Counted from the first letter of the stretch, positions 49,476 to 58,850 are shown. The stretch is 61,119 bases of DNA from Micromonospora trifolii (GCF_022229005.1 NZ_JAKKFD010000049.1:1-61119); one strand, 5' to 3'. Notes: a model not told the origin generated them from the letters alone. Numbers and translations: made by a program.

Positions 49476-52400
49476 ATGGCTGACGTCGAGGCCGGTCGGC
49501 ACCTGTGGGCGGGGCTTGTCGGCGTTCACCAGGGAGCCGTGAAGCAGACCGGCTTCATGATCGGGCCGCGGACGGTTGCCACGGCCACCCACGGGCTGGA
49601 CCGGTCCGGGCCGGTGAAGATCCGTCGCATTGGTCGGTCTGCCGACGCGGTCGACGAGCCGGCGACCATCCTGCTGTGGGACAGGCAGCGCGACCTCTGC
49701 CTGCTCACCGTCGAGGACGCGGACGAGTTCTGGTTCATCCCGGACACCCGTCCCCCTGCTCTTGCCGCGGAGTACGTGGTCGTCAGCTGCGTCGACCGGC
49801 GCGCCGAGACGACGCTGGTCGTCAACGAGGGGCTCGTCGAGGACGACGGGATCGCCTGGCTCAAGCTCCGGTCGGGGCAGATCCAGCGGGGCTACAGCGG
49901 CGCACCGGTGCTCGACCGCGAGGACGGCCGGCTCGTTGGCATGGTCCGCGTGACACGGGGGCGGCAGACGGACCTGGGTGGACACGCCCTGCTGGGTGCC
50001 GAGATCGTCCAGATCCGCACCTTGCTGGGCCTGGACAACGACGACCGCCGGATGCAGATCAGGCATGCCGCCAGCGGACTCACCTGGCCCCCGCGCAGTC
50101 TGATCCGCGGAGACGCGCCCTCGGAGCTGGTGCAACTCATCGGCCGGGAAGAGGAGATCGCCGCGCTGGATTCGCGCAACGGTCCCCGCCACCGGCTCGT
50201 CGTCGGTGACGCACTCGCCGGTAAGTCGGCGCTGGCCGGCGTCTGGGTACGCCTCGCGCACGTCCCCGCCGGTGACACGGCGTACGTCGACGCGGCGTTG
50301 GCCCCTCCGGTCCCCGCGCAGCATCCCGTGGTGGGGATCGTCCTGCCGGTGCTCGGTGTGCACATCCCGCAGGACCCGTTCGGGAGCCGCTCCGACGAGG
50401 AGACGCTGGCGTTGGCGTGCTGGACGATCATGCGCGACCTGCGCGGAGGCCGCCTCGTCATCGACCTCCAGCACCAGGTCGTCGACGCCGCTGCCGACGC
50501 GGATCTCGCGGCGCTCATGAAGGCCGCCGAACGGATGAGCGCCACTGTCGTCCTCGTCGGACGGGACCTTGGCGACGAGTTGTCCTGCGTCGGTCTCTCC
50601 ACCGCCGTCAAGGTGGGGCCGATCAGTCGGGCGGACGCGGCGACGCTCATCGCACACGGCACCCTCGGCCGAGTGTCCCGGGAGGAGGCCGAGAACGCGC
50701 TGGAGCTGGTCGACCCGCAGTGCCTTCTCCCCGGAGAGATCCTGGCGGCCTGCCGGCGGGACGAGGACGACGACGCGATCGACCTCGCCATCGCCCTGTC
50801 GGGGCGATTCGACCTGCCCATCCTCGACCCCACCACAGCGCTCCCGGACGACCCGCTCGTGGCCCTCGGCGACCCCGGGCTGACGGCCGCCGGTGTCGGA
50901 CCCGGCCCAGACGGAGAGGACTCCCACGACGTGCCGCCGCTCACCGGGGAGGACCTCGAACAGCAGGTGCTGACCTCCGCCCACGACCCACTCGGCATCC
51001 GCGCGCCCGCGGCGACCCGCCGGGAACTGGCCCCTGGCGCGTTCAGCGCCGACGCCATCTGGCTCGACGAATGGCCGGGCACCGCCCCGTTCGTCTTCGA
51101 GGTCGGCGCGCTGACCTCCGAACAAGGGCTCGCGATGCAGGACATCGCGCATCGAGTGTCCGGCCGATCGATGAGACCCGAGTGGGTGGAGTCGCTCTAC
51201 CGGCAGATCGTCGAGCTTGAGGGCCGGGGGAACGAACGCGGCCCGTCGACGCGGGTTCGCCTGCGGCTCTGGCGCAGCCAGATCCACGCTGGCGATGTGG
51301 CCGCCGCCAGTCGCACGTTCACCGAGATCGGCGGGGTGCGCACTGTCAACCGCATCGTCGAAACGGGGAGCCACTTCGCGCAGGTCCAGGATGCCCAGAT
51401 GCTCGTGCTGGCGTGGTGGCTGGGGGTGGGCACCGACGATGCCGTCGGCGCCGCGGTCGGGGCATGGATGAGCGCCGTCGTGGTCGACGAGCACCTGTCC
51501 GGCCGTGCCGACGTGCGGATCGTGCTGCACGACGTGCTCCGCGCGATCACCGTCCGGCCGCTGCCCTCCCCGGACGGTCTGCGCGCCGTCGGCGAGTGGT
51601 GCCTGTCCCAGGTGGAGGACGACAGCTCCTTCCTGGCTGACCCGGGCAGCTGGACGATGTACGTCTCGCTGATCGGTCGCGCCGGCGACTTCAGTGGCGA
51701 CCAGACGCTCACGGAGGTCTTCCTCACCCGGGCGCTACGAGCGCTGACCCTGCACGTGGAGTTGCTCAGATCGCTCGCTCTGGCCGGGGACAGCCGCCCC
51801 CTCCTGGCCATCGCGAGGCAGCAGAGGCGGCTGCATCGGCTGGAGCGCAGCCGGCGCACCGGAGAACCCGGCCGTCTACAGCTCGCGCGGGACCTGTTGA
51901 CGTGGACCGTGGAGAACGCCCCGACCGCCGACGCGTTCCTGACTCTGCTCGTCGCCGATCCCACGCTGAAGGTGACCCGGGAGGGTGACAACGCCGTCGA
52001 CTCCGACCTGCCCGCGCACCGCTCCGCCGAGAGTCAACTCGCGCCGATCAAGCGCGCCTACCGTAGGTGGCGCAGGAGCAACCCGCAGGTCACTCCGCTC
52101 ATCGTGGAGATCGAGTACCAGTTGGTGCGTACGGAGTGGGCGATCGCCGGTTCCCTGCTGAGGCAGGCGCGGGTGTCCGACGAGCGCTGGTTGAGCCGAC
52201 CGATCCCGCACAAGCTGGCCGTGCTCGAACAGCTCGGCGAGGTACGCCGCAAGAGACTCGCCTCCCTGGCGAAACGATGCGGCGACTCCGTCGAAGCGGT
52301 CGAGCGGGAGGCGCACAACGAGCTACAACTCCAGACGGCCCTCGCCATCGTGGCGCACAGTCCCATCGACCTGCGCCCGGTCGACGAGATCCTGGCTCGC

Positions 52401-53243
52401 GGGCGGCGGGCCTTCCCGTCCAGCCCGCGAATGGCGCACCTGCTCGCGGCGCACCACCGGCACCGGCGGCAGTTCACCACGGCGGCGGCCGCCTACGTCG
52501 ACGCCTACCGCCTCGCGCTCGGGGATCCGCTGTTGCGCATGCGTGCCGCCGTGGGGGCGTGCGAATCGCTGTCGCAGGCCTACGCGGCGGGGGAGTGCGC
52601 CCGAGATGAGCTGGTGGTGGCGGCGGCACGGGCCGAACTCCACGAGTCCACCGACTTCTCCGCGTCGATCGTCTGCGCCCTGGCGCGGCTCGAACTGCAC
52701 GGCACGCTGTCGGAGGGCTACGGCAAGCTTGCCCACACGATCGCGCGGGTGGGGAGCTTCTCCCGGCTCGCCACCGACATGCGCTCCATCCGGGCCGAGA
52801 TCGCGACCGCCGTCGGGCCGGAGAGCGCGCCGTTGGTCGACAGGTTCCTGCACGACTTCACGGATGTGGGCCTGCTCGTCGCCCTCGGGGCGATGTTCGT
52901 CCGCTCCCACACGTTGTCGCCGAGCGAGGGGCTTGAACGGCTCACCGCCGCGCTCGTCCTGCTGGACGGGGTGCGGATCATGGCCGGGACCGTCTGGAAC
53001 GTGCCGTCGGTGAACTTCCAGCAGGGCCGCGCGCTGCTGGCGGCCTGCAAGCAGTTCCAGACGCCGAATCCGATCGGTTGGGACAAGGACCGCGAGCGAT
53101 CCGACATCGACCTGGCCTACGCGAAGTTCCAGTCCGCCGTCGATCTGTCGGTCGACTCGTTCCGCGAGATCGTGCTCGGCTTCATGCGTGAGACGGGGGA
53201 ACTGCGACAGAGGCTCGGTCGCCCGACCCCTCCGGCACTGTGA
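49476..53243 (+). CDS. Trypsin-like protease fused to a P-loop NTPase and helical repeats
   Basis: A 1,255-residue cytoplasmic protein. Residues 1-185 are a trypsin-like domain with His39 (ATATHG), Asp73 (RDLCLL) and Ser141 (RGYSGAPVL) in the correct order, so the triad is intact. A P-loop NTPase starts near residue 218 (LIGREEEI), with Walker A GDALAGKS at 244-251 and a Walker B-like LVID ending at Asp330. From about 500 onward the protein is alpha-helical with TPR-like repeats. No signal peptide or transmembrane helix is seen. It follows the Trypco1 gene by one base. The architecture resembles STAND-type signalling proteases of bacterial conflict systems, where ligand sensing by repeats would license proteolysis. 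Confidence 0.82.
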   Translation: MADVEAGRHLWAGLVGVHQGAVKQTGFMIGPRTVATATHGLDRSGPVKIRRIGRSADAVDEPATILLWDRQRDLCLLTVEDADEFWFIPDTRPPALAAEYVVVSCVDRRAETTLVVNEGLVEDDGIAWLKLRSGQIQRGYSGAPVLDREDGRLVGMVRVTRGRQTDLGGHALLGAEIVQIRTLLGLDNDDRRMQIRHAASGLTWPPRSLIRGDAPSELVQLIGREEEIAALDSRNGPRHRLVVGDALAGKSALAGVWVRLAHVPAGDTAYVDAALAPPVPAQHPVVGIVLPVLGVHIPQDPFGSRSDEETLALACWTIMRDLRGGRLVIDLQHQVVDAAADADLAALMKAAERMSATVVLVGRDLGDELSCVGLSTAVKVGPISRADAATLIAHGTLGRVSREEAENALELVDPQCLLPGEILAACRRDEDDDAIDLAIALSGRFDLPILDPTTALPDDPLVALGDPGLTAAGVGPGPDGEDSHDVPPLTGEDLEQQVLTSAHDPLGIRAPAATRRELAPGAFSADAIWLDEWPGTAPFVFEVGALTSEQGLAMQDIAHRVSGRSMRPEWVESLYRQIVELEGRGNERGPSTRVRLRLWRSQIHAGDVAAASRTFTEIGGVRTVNRIVETGSHFAQVQDAQMLVLAWWLGVGTDDAVGAAVGAWMSAVVVDEHLSGRADVRIVLHDVLRAITVRPLPSPDGLRAVGEWCLSQVEDDSSFLADPGSWTMYVSLIGRAGDFSGDQTLTEVFLTRALRALTLHVELLRSLALAGDSRPLLAIARQQRRLHRLERSRRTGEPGRLQLARDLLTWTVENAPTADAFLTLLVADPTLKVTREGDNAVDSDLPAHRSAESQLAPIKRAYRRWRRSNPQVTPLIVEIEYQLVRTEWAIAGSLLRQARVSDERWLSRPIPHKLAVLEQLGEVRRKRLASLAKRCGDSVEAVEREAHNELQLQTALAIVAHSPIDLRPVDEILARGRRAFPSSPRMAHLLAAHHRHRRQFTTAAAAYVDAYRLALGDPLLRMRAAVGACESLSQAYAAGECARDELVVAAARAELHESTDFSASIVCALARLELHGTLSEGYGKLAHTIARVGSFSRLATDMRSIRAEIATAVGPESAPLVDRFLHDFTDVGLLVALGAMFVRSHTLSPSEGLERLTAALVLLDGVRIMAGTVWNVPSVNFQQGRALLAACKQFQTPNPIGWDKDRERSDIDLAYAKFQSAVDLSVDSFREIVLGFMRETGELRQRLGRPTPPAL

Positions 53244-54735
53244 TCGGCGCCGCGATGATCCGGCTGGGCACCACCGGCGCGTCCCGGCCGGTGCCCCTCC
53301 GGCTGTCACCGCCGGAAGAATGCTCGTGGTAGTCCTGCTCCACGTTGACCGACCAGACGTCGTGCGTACTCCCGGTGGCGATGTTCTCGGCGGTGAGCAT
53401 CGCGGTCAGCATCGAGTGGTCCTGGTTGTTGTAGCGGTGCATGCCGTTGCGACCCACCGGGTGCACGTTCGGCACCGCCTCGCTCAGCCAGGCCCGGATC
53501 ACGTCCACATTGCGCTGGTAGCGCTCGTCGTACACCGGGTAGGCCTTGGGCATACGCACGACGTAGCCGGCCTCCACCACGCCCTGTCGAACCAACCCCA
53601 ACCGCTCCAGCTCCTCGGTGGCGAGGGCCACCAGGTCGGCATCCGGGGTACGCCACATCTCGTCGTCCTCGAACACGAAGTACTCCAGGCCGAGGCAGGT
53701 GCGGCCGTCCTTGACGAGGTACGGCGACCAGGATCCGAAGTTCTGGATCCGGCCCACCCGTACCCCCGGGTCGTGCACGTAGATCCAGTTGTCCGGGAAC
53801 GAGAACTCCTCCGGCACGACCAGGGCGACAGTCAGGAAGTCGCGGTAGCGCAGGTCGGCAGCGCAGGCCAGCACCTCCGGCGGCGCCGGCGGGTGGAGCG
53901 CGGTCACCAGCTCCGAGATCGGCATGGACGAGATGACGTGGTCGGCAGCTTCGGTGCGCTGCCCGCCCGCGCCGTTGACAGTCACGCTGGTCGCCCGCCG
54001 ACGGGCCGGGTCGCGGTGCACGGCGGTGACCCAGCTGCCGGTGGACAGCTGCCCGCCCCGCTCGCGGACCTGCTCAGCGCAGCGCTCCCACATCATTCCG
54101 GGCCCGTACTTCGGGTACTGGAACTCCTCGATCAGGCTGGTCACGTCGGTACGCCGACGCCGGGGCAGCAGCGCGTTGCGGATCGCCGTGCCCAGCGACA
54201 GGTTCTTGATCCGCTGCGCCGCCCAGTCCGCCTGCAACCGGTCCGCCGGCATGCCCCAGACCTTCTCCGTGTACGTCTTGAAGAAGATCGAGTACAGCCG
54301 CCAGCCGAACCGGGCCGACACCCAGCCCTCGAAGTGTGACTGGTCCCGCGGCGGCCGCAGCCGGGCGCGGGCGTACGAGCCGAGGCAGCGGACGGCCTCC
54401 GGCAGACCCAGGTTGCGCAGCGCGTTCACGGCGCTGAGCGGGTAGTTGAACAGGGCACCCCGATAGAAGATGCGGCTCATCCGAGGCCGGGTCAGGAAGT
54501 CCTCGTCCGGCAGGATCTCGTGCCAGAAGGCCTCCACCCGGGGGACCTTGGTGAAGAACCGGTGCCCGCCGATGTCGAACCGCCACCCGTCGCGCTCCAC
54601 GGTCCGACTGATCCCGCCGACCACCTCGTCGGCCTCGAACACCTGAACCGACCGGCCGTGCCGAAGCAGCTCGTACGCCGCGGTGAGCCCGGCCGGCCCC
54701 GCACCGATGATCACCGTGCCGTTCTGCTCGCTCAT
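53182..54735 (-). CDS. FAD-dependent amine-oxidase/UDP-galactopyranose-mutase-like oxidoreductase
   Basis: A 517-residue flavoprotein. The FAD motif VIIGAGPAGLTAAYEL starts at residue 8, followed by VFEADEVVGGISRT and GWRFDIGGHRFF, a signature of UGM/protoporphyrinogen-oxidase-like enzymes in cell-envelope loci. A late NGMHRYNNQDHSM carries the second FAD contact. The last 50 residues are unlike the family and lie partly over the 3' end of the trypsin-NTPase gene (62-base antiparallel overlap). The ATG at 54735 is divergent from a GT-C-like membrane protein gene, consistent with a role in envelope glycan synthesis. Confidence 0.85.
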   Translation of the reverse strand: MSEQNGTVIIGAGPAGLTAAYELLRHGRSVQVFEADEVVGGISRTVERDGWRFDIGGHRFFTKVPRVEAFWHEILPDEDFLTRPRMSRIFYRGALFNYPLSAVNALRNLGLPEAVRCLGSYARARLRPPRDQSHFEGWVSARFGWRLYSIFFKTYTEKVWGMPADRLQADWAAQRIKNLSLGTAIRNALLPRRRRTDVTSLIEEFQYPKYGPGMMWERCAEQVRERGGQLSTGSWVTAVHRDPARRRATSVTVNGAGGQRTEAADHVISSMPISELVTALHPPAPPEVLACAADLRYRDFLTVALVVPEEFSFPDNWIYVHDPGVRVGRIQNFGSWSPYLVKDGRTCLGLEYFVFEDDEMWRTPDADLVALATEELERLGLVRQGVVEAGYVVRMPKAYPVYDERYQRNVDVIRAWLSEAVPNVHPVGRNGMHRYNNQDHSMLTAMLTAENIATGSTHDVWSVNVEQDYHEHSSGGDSRRGTGRDAPVVPSRIIAAPITVPEGSGDRASVAVPPSHA

Positions 54736-54910
54736 GCTGACGCGCTCCCTGCTCACCGCCATGGTTGAGGCGCGGCGTCTACCCGCTCTGCGCAGAATGT
54801 CACACTTGGTGGTAGCTGGTCCCCGCTTCGGCGGGGGTGCTGCGGCGTACCACGAGAAGAGCGACTCCCTCGCGCGGCCGGCCGACCGGGGGAGCGGGGA
54901 AGCGGGGCGG

Positions 54911-56137
54911 ATGGACCGGTGGCGCAGCGGCGCGGCGACGCTGGCCGCGCGGGCGGTCACGGCCGGCCGCGGCGGAACGCGCCTGGCCCGACGGGTGCCG
55001 GCGCCCTGGCCGTACGTCATCGGCCTGTTCCTCGGCGCGAAGCTGCTGCTCACACTGCTCGGGCTCCTGGTCCTGCACGCCTGGGACGGCGTCCCCGGTG
55101 CCCCGCCGCCGGACGAGGCATTGATGTGGGCGCAGCAGCGGGAGATCTCCGGGCACCGGTGGATCTCCTTCTGGTTCGCCTGGGACTCACTGCTGTACCT
55201 GCGGCTGAGCACCCTGCCCCTGACCGGGCCGTGGCGAGACTTCGGCTTTCCCCTGCTGTACCCGTTCCTGGCCCGGCCCCTCGGCGCGGTGCTCGGCGGC
55301 GACACCGCGCTGGCCCTGTTGGTGATCAGCAACGTCGCGTTCCTGCTGGCGCTCTGGTACGGCCACCGGCTGGCAGAGCTGCTGCTCGGCGACGCGTACG
55401 CCGCCCGCCGGTTCACCAGGTACCTGGTGCTGCTGCCGACAGCGTTCCTGTTCCAGGCCGCGCTGACCGAGTCGCTCTTCGTCTGCCTCGCGTTGGCCAC
55501 CTTCTACTACGCCGAGCGACACCGGTGGCTGCTGGTCGGCGTGATCGGCTACTTCCTGGCGATGAGTCGCTCCGTCGGCCTGCTCGTGGCGCTGCCGCTG
55601 GCCCTGGTGCTGCTCCGCCAGCACGACTGGCGGCTCGGGCCGCGCGCCCTGCTCGGCTACCTCCGGATCGGCTGGCCGCTGCTGCTGCTCCCCGCCGGGT
55701 GGTTCACCTTCATGGCGTACTGCCGGTGGCGGGGCGGGGACTGGTTCGCCTACCAGCACGCCCAGCAGACCGGATGGGGCATCGAGGTGCAGAACCCTGT
55801 TCCGGTGCTGCTTCACGGGTTGGCCGGGGAGCCGCGCGACGCCGCTCGGGCGTGGTTCGCGGTGGCCGTCCTGGCCGTGCTGGTCGCCGGGTTCCGCCGC
55901 CGGGAGCTGGCCTACCTGGTGTACGGCGTCCTCATGGTGCTGGTGCCGCTGTCGATGGGCCCGCCGGTGTACAAGAGCCTGCTGCGTTACCTGCTCGCCG
56001 CCTTCCCGGTGGCGCTGGTGCTGGCCCGCTGGGCCCGCCACGCCAGCGTCGACGTGTGGCTGACCGCGACGCTCGCCGTGGTGCAGGGCGTGCTGTTCGT
56101 ACTCTGGCTCACCTACTGGACCCACATGATCATCTGA
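54911..56137 (+). CDS. Polytopic membrane protein, PIG-V/GT-C mannosyltransferase-like
   Basis: A membrane protein of about 408 residues with ten or so helices. After the first helix near residue 35 comes an external loop with FAWDSLLYLRLSTLP, matching the acidic catalytic loop region of PIG-V-like GT-C enzymes, then FPLLYPFLARPLG. Further helices carry RYLVLLPTAFLFQAALTES and RYLLAAFPVALVLAR. I choose the ATG at 54911 (MDRWRSG); ATGs at 54761 and 54797 are in frame but add a basic, Arg-rich segment. Such enzymes transfer mannose from polyprenyl donors. The neighbouring flavoenzyme suggests envelope glycan work. Confidence 0.75.
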   Translation: MDRWRSGAATLAARAVTAGRGGTRLARRVPAPWPYVIGLFLGAKLLLTLLGLLVLHAWDGVPGAPPPDEALMWAQQREISGHRWISFWFAWDSLLYLRLSTLPLTGPWRDFGFPLLYPFLARPLGAVLGGDTALALLVISNVAFLLALWYGHRLAELLLGDAYAARRFTRYLVLLPTAFLFQAALTESLFVCLALATFYYAERHRWLLVGVIGYFLAMSRSVGLLVALPLALVLLRQHDWRLGPRALLGYLRIGWPLLLLPAGWFTFMAYCRWRGGDWFAYQHAQQTGWGIEVQNPVPVLLHGLAGEPRDAARAWFAVAVLAVLVAGFRRRELAYLVYGVLMVLVPLSMGPPVYKSLLRYLLAAFPVALVLARWARHASVDVWLTATLAVVQGVLFVLWLTYWTHMII

Positions 56138-56171
56138 TTGGAGCTGCCGTCGGCCGGGCAACAGATACGCG

Positions 56172-56612
56172 ATGACCGAGCCACGGGTACGCCTCGACGA
56201 CCTGGGCGCCTGGCTGATCAAGGGCAACGCGGACCTGGTCGACCTCGCCGCCCGATTCGCCAGTGAGCCACTGGTGACGAACTGGTGCGTGCGTCCCGGC
56301 TACCGGGCGCGGCTGATGTGCGCCGGGCAGCCGGTGGTCTTCTGGGCCAGCGGCAGCCGCGGTCGATTGCCATACGGGGTGTGGGGCGTCGGACGGGTCA
56401 CCGGGGCGGCCGAGCCAGGCGCACCGGGGCAGCCGTGGTCGGTGCCGCTGGATCTGCCCATCCTCGCCGAACGGGACCGGGTGCCCCGGCTGCTGTTGCG
56501 CGCCGATGACCGGCTCGCCGCCCTGGAGGTGTTCCGTCAGCCGCAGGCCGCCAACCCCTCCTACCTGACAGTGGCCCAGTTCGCCGCGCTGCAGACCCAC
56601 CTGCCGGTGTGA
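56172..56612 (+). CDS. EVE-like (PUA superfamily) protein
   Basis: A 146-residue protein with the small beta barrel of the EVE/PUA-like group: AWLIKGNADL near residue 13, CVRPGYRARLMCAGQPVVFWASG near 39, and GVWGVGRVTG near 69. EVE domains bind modified bases and are found in restriction or RNA-modification contexts. Here no such partner gene is adjacent, and the gene stands alone between the membrane protein and a GNAT gene. The assignment rests on the pattern of strands and aromatic residues. Confidence 0.7.
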   Translation: MTEPRVRLDDLGAWLIKGNADLVDLAARFASEPLVTNWCVRPGYRARLMCAGQPVVFWASGSRGRLPYGVWGVGRVTGAAEPGAPGQPWSVPLDLPILAERDRVPRLLLRADDRLAALEVFRQPQAANPSYLTVAQFAALQTHLPV

Positions 56613-56693
56613 GGGCGAGGGGCGGCCGTGCCTCGACCGAGCTGCCTGTGCGAGCCTGCTACCGACGTTGCAAGCGCATTGAGTGGAGGCCCG

Positions 56694-57266
56694 GTGTTCG
56701 CCCTGCCGCTGACCGAGGACGTCGAGCTGCGCCCGCTGAACCCGTGGCGGGCCGAGGAGTTCCTCGCCCACCTCGATCGGGCCCGCGAGCACATCCAGCC
56801 CTGGGTGTCGCCGTCCTTCGTCGCCACCGACCTGCCGTCGGCCCGCGCGGTGTTGCAGCGCTACGCCGACCGCTGGGCCAGTGACAGCGGTGGCATCTGG
56901 GGGCTGTGGTGGCGGGGCACCCTCGTCGGTGGGGTCATGTTCGTGTCGTTCGACGTGACCCGGGGCGTCTGCGAGGTCGGTTGCTGGGTGGAACCCGCGG
57001 CGCAGGGCAGGGGCCTGGTCGCCCCGGCGGTGCGCCGCATCGTCGACTGGGCGGTGCGCGAGCGCGGCATCCAGCGGGTGGAGTGGCGTACCAACACCGA
57101 CAACACCCGCAGCAAGGCCCTCGCCGACCGGCTCGGCCTGCGCCTCGACGGCACACTGCGCCAGGTCAGCCCAGGTCCGCACGGTCGGATCGACCTCGAG
57201 GTCTGGTCGGTGCTGGCCGACGAGTGGTCGCCGCGCCCCGCACCGTCCACTGACGACAGCGAATAG
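56694..57266 (+). CDS. RimJ/RimL-type GNAT acetyltransferase
   Basis: A 190-residue GNAT of the ribosomal-protein N-acetyltransferase group. LRPLNPWRAEEFLAHLDRAREHIQPWVSP (first 40 residues, read in parts) is the typical start, the acetyl-CoA loop is VEPAAQGRGLVAPAVRRIV near residue 100, and RTNTDNTRSKALADRLGL near 132 is the conserved late segment. The GTG at 56694 has GGAGG four bases upstream; an earlier GTG at 56628 is less likely. The acceptor may be a protein N-terminus or an antibiotic amine. Confidence 0.9.
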   Translation: MFALPLTEDVELRPLNPWRAEEFLAHLDRAREHIQPWVSPSFVATDLPSARAVLQRYADRWASDSGGIWGLWWRGTLVGGVMFVSFDVTRGVCEVGCWVEPAAQGRGLVAPAVRRIVDWAVRERGIQRVEWRTNTDNTRSKALADRLGLRLDGTLRQVSPGPHGRIDLEVWSVLADEWSPRPAPSTDDSE

Positions 57267-57295
57267 TTGTCATACCCGCGCGGCACCATGCATCC

Positions 57296-57709
57296 ATGGC
57301 CGTCCCCGCGCTCACCCCTCATTCCGACCCGCCGCGTACCGTGCCGCTGCGTGAGGCGCGCACCCGGTTCAGCCAGCTCGTCGCGCTGGCCGAGCTGACC
57401 GACGCGGTCACCGTCGTCACCCGCGACGGCGATCCCCGCCCGGTCGCCGCGATCGTCCCCGCCGCAGCCGCCCGCAGCGGCGCCCAGGCCCGCGCCGACG
57501 CCGACCGGCTCGCAACGGTCACCGCTGGCTGGGCCCGCCGCCTCGAGGAGCAGCACCGACGCAGCACACAGCGGCACGCCGCCGAGCTGGGCGCGGTCCG
57601 CGCGGCGCTGGCCGAGGCCTGGGCCGAGCTGGACAGCCGGGTCGTCCCGGGCAGCGACCCGACGCTGGCCCGGCTGCGCGCCGCACACGCCGACCTGCTC
57701 GCCGGCTGA
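57296..57709 (+). CDS. Phd/YefM-type antitoxin-like protein, orphan
   Basis: A 137-residue protein. Residues 14-56 have the Phd/YefM fold: VPLREARTRFSQLVALAE as the N-terminal helix pair, then VTVVTRDGDPRPVAAIVP as the sheet. The C-terminal 75 residues form a long Ala/Arg-rich helix and exceed the usual toxin-binding tail. No toxin gene (PIN, RelE or Doc type) lies next to it on either side. It may be a stand-alone DNA-binding protein or an antitoxin acting on a distant partner. Confidence 0.78.
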   Translation: MAVPALTPHSDPPRTVPLREARTRFSQLVALAELTDAVTVVTRDGDPRPVAAIVPAAAARSGAQARADADRLATVTAGWARRLEEQHRRSTQRHAAELGAVRAALAEAWAELDSRVVPGSDPTLARLRAAHADLLAG

Positions 57710-57716
57710 CCCGCTT

Positions 57717-57731
57717 CCGCCGTGTCGGCGG
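57717..57731. terminator. Small hairpin between convergent genes
   Basis: CCGCCG and CGGCGG pair perfectly around TGT, just after the Phd-type gene stop. The three-base loop makes a strong but minimal hairpin. The convergent modC gene ends at 57783. Confidence 0.5.
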
Positions 57732-57782
57732 GAGGGCCGCGCCGGCCGGGTTCACCAGGTGACGGTGTGGCCGGCGTCGGGT

Positions 57783-58850
57783 TCAGCCGGTGGCCGGGTA
57801 CGCGTGGGTCTCGGTCGCCTTGACCGCCACCCAGACTCGCTGGCCAGGGATCAGCCGCAGCTGGGCGGCGGCGGCCGGCGTGACGTCGGCGGCCACCCCG
57901 ATCGGCCCGTCCAGTTGCACCCGCACGTTGTCACCGTGGCGCTGGACGCCGGCCACGGTGCCCGCCCAGGTGTTCCGTGGGCTGCCCTCCGGCCGGGCCG
58001 GGTGCAGAGCCACAGCGGCCGGGCGGAACGCCACGAACGCTTCGCCGTCCAACCGGTCGGCGACAGTGAGGGTCAGCTCCGGCGACACCCGCACCCCGTG
58101 CCCGTCGGCACGACCCCGGTACAGGTTCAGCCCGACCAGCCGGGCGACGTAGTCGGTGCGGGGGCGGGCGGTGACGCTCGGCCCGTCGCCCTCCTGCACC
58201 ACCCGACCACCCTCGACGATGACGAGTCGGTCGGCCAACGCCAGCGCGTCCAGCGGGTCGTGGGTGACCAGCACCGTCGCGCCCGCGTGCGCGGACAGGT
58301 GCCGGTGCAGCTCCGCGCGGGTGTCCAACCGGGTGCGGGCGTCCAGTGCGGCGAGCGGCTCGTCCAGCAGCAGCAGCGACGGCGCCACGGCCAGCGCGCG
58401 GGCCAGCGCCACCCGCTGCGCCTGACCGCCGGAAAGCTGCCGCGGCCGGCGCTGCGCATGCGCGTCAAGCCCCACCCGGCCCAGCCACTCCCGGGCCGTG
58501 GCGCGGGCGGCCCGCCGGTCGATGCCGCGCCGGCGCGGCCCGAAGGCCACATTGTCCAATGCGCTCAGGTGCGGAAAGAGCAGGTAGTCCTGGAAGACCA
58601 CGCCGATCGACCGGCGTTCCGTGGGCACCCAGCCCCCGGTCGCCGGGCGGTCCAGGTCGACCTCGTCGAGGGTGACGTGCCCGTCGGTGAGGGGATGCAG
58701 CCCGGCCAGCGCCCGCAGCGCGGTGGTCTTGCCGGCGCCGTTCGGGCCGAGTAGCGCCACCACCTCGCCCGGCGCGACCCGCAGCGGCACGTCGAGCCGG
58801 AAGGCGCCCCGGTCGACGACGAGCCGCGCGTCGAGAAGTCGGTCGCTCAT
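57783..58850 (-). CDS. modC: Molybdate ABC transporter ATP-binding protein
   Basis: A 355-residue ATPase with Walker A GPNGAGKTT near residues 34-42, Q-loop VVFQDYLLFPHL, signature LSGGQAQRVAL and Walker B LLLLDEPLAALD. A C-terminal TOBE/MOP domain (about residues 285-355, WAGTVAGVQRHGDNVRVQLDG) is the molybdate-sensing part typical of ModC. The start overlaps the permease stop (ATGA), so it is the last gene of the modA-modB-modC order. Tungstate is an alternative ligand. Confidence 0.92.
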   Translation of the reverse strand: MSDRLLDARLVVDRGAFRLDVPLRVAPGEVVALLGPNGAGKTTALRALAGLHPLTDGHVTLDEVDLDRPATGGWVPTERRSIGVVFQDYLLFPHLSALDNVAFGPRRRGIDRRAARATAREWLGRVGLDAHAQRRPRQLSGGQAQRVALARALAVAPSLLLLDEPLAALDARTRLDTRAELHRHLSAHAGATVLVTHDPLDALALADRLVIVEGGRVVQEGDGPSVTARPRTDYVARLVGLNLYRGRADGHGVRVSPELTLTVADRLDGEAFVAFRPAAVALHPARPEGSPRNTWAGTVAGVQRHGDNVRVQLDGPIGVAADVTPAAAAQLRLIPGQRVWVAVKATETHAYPATG

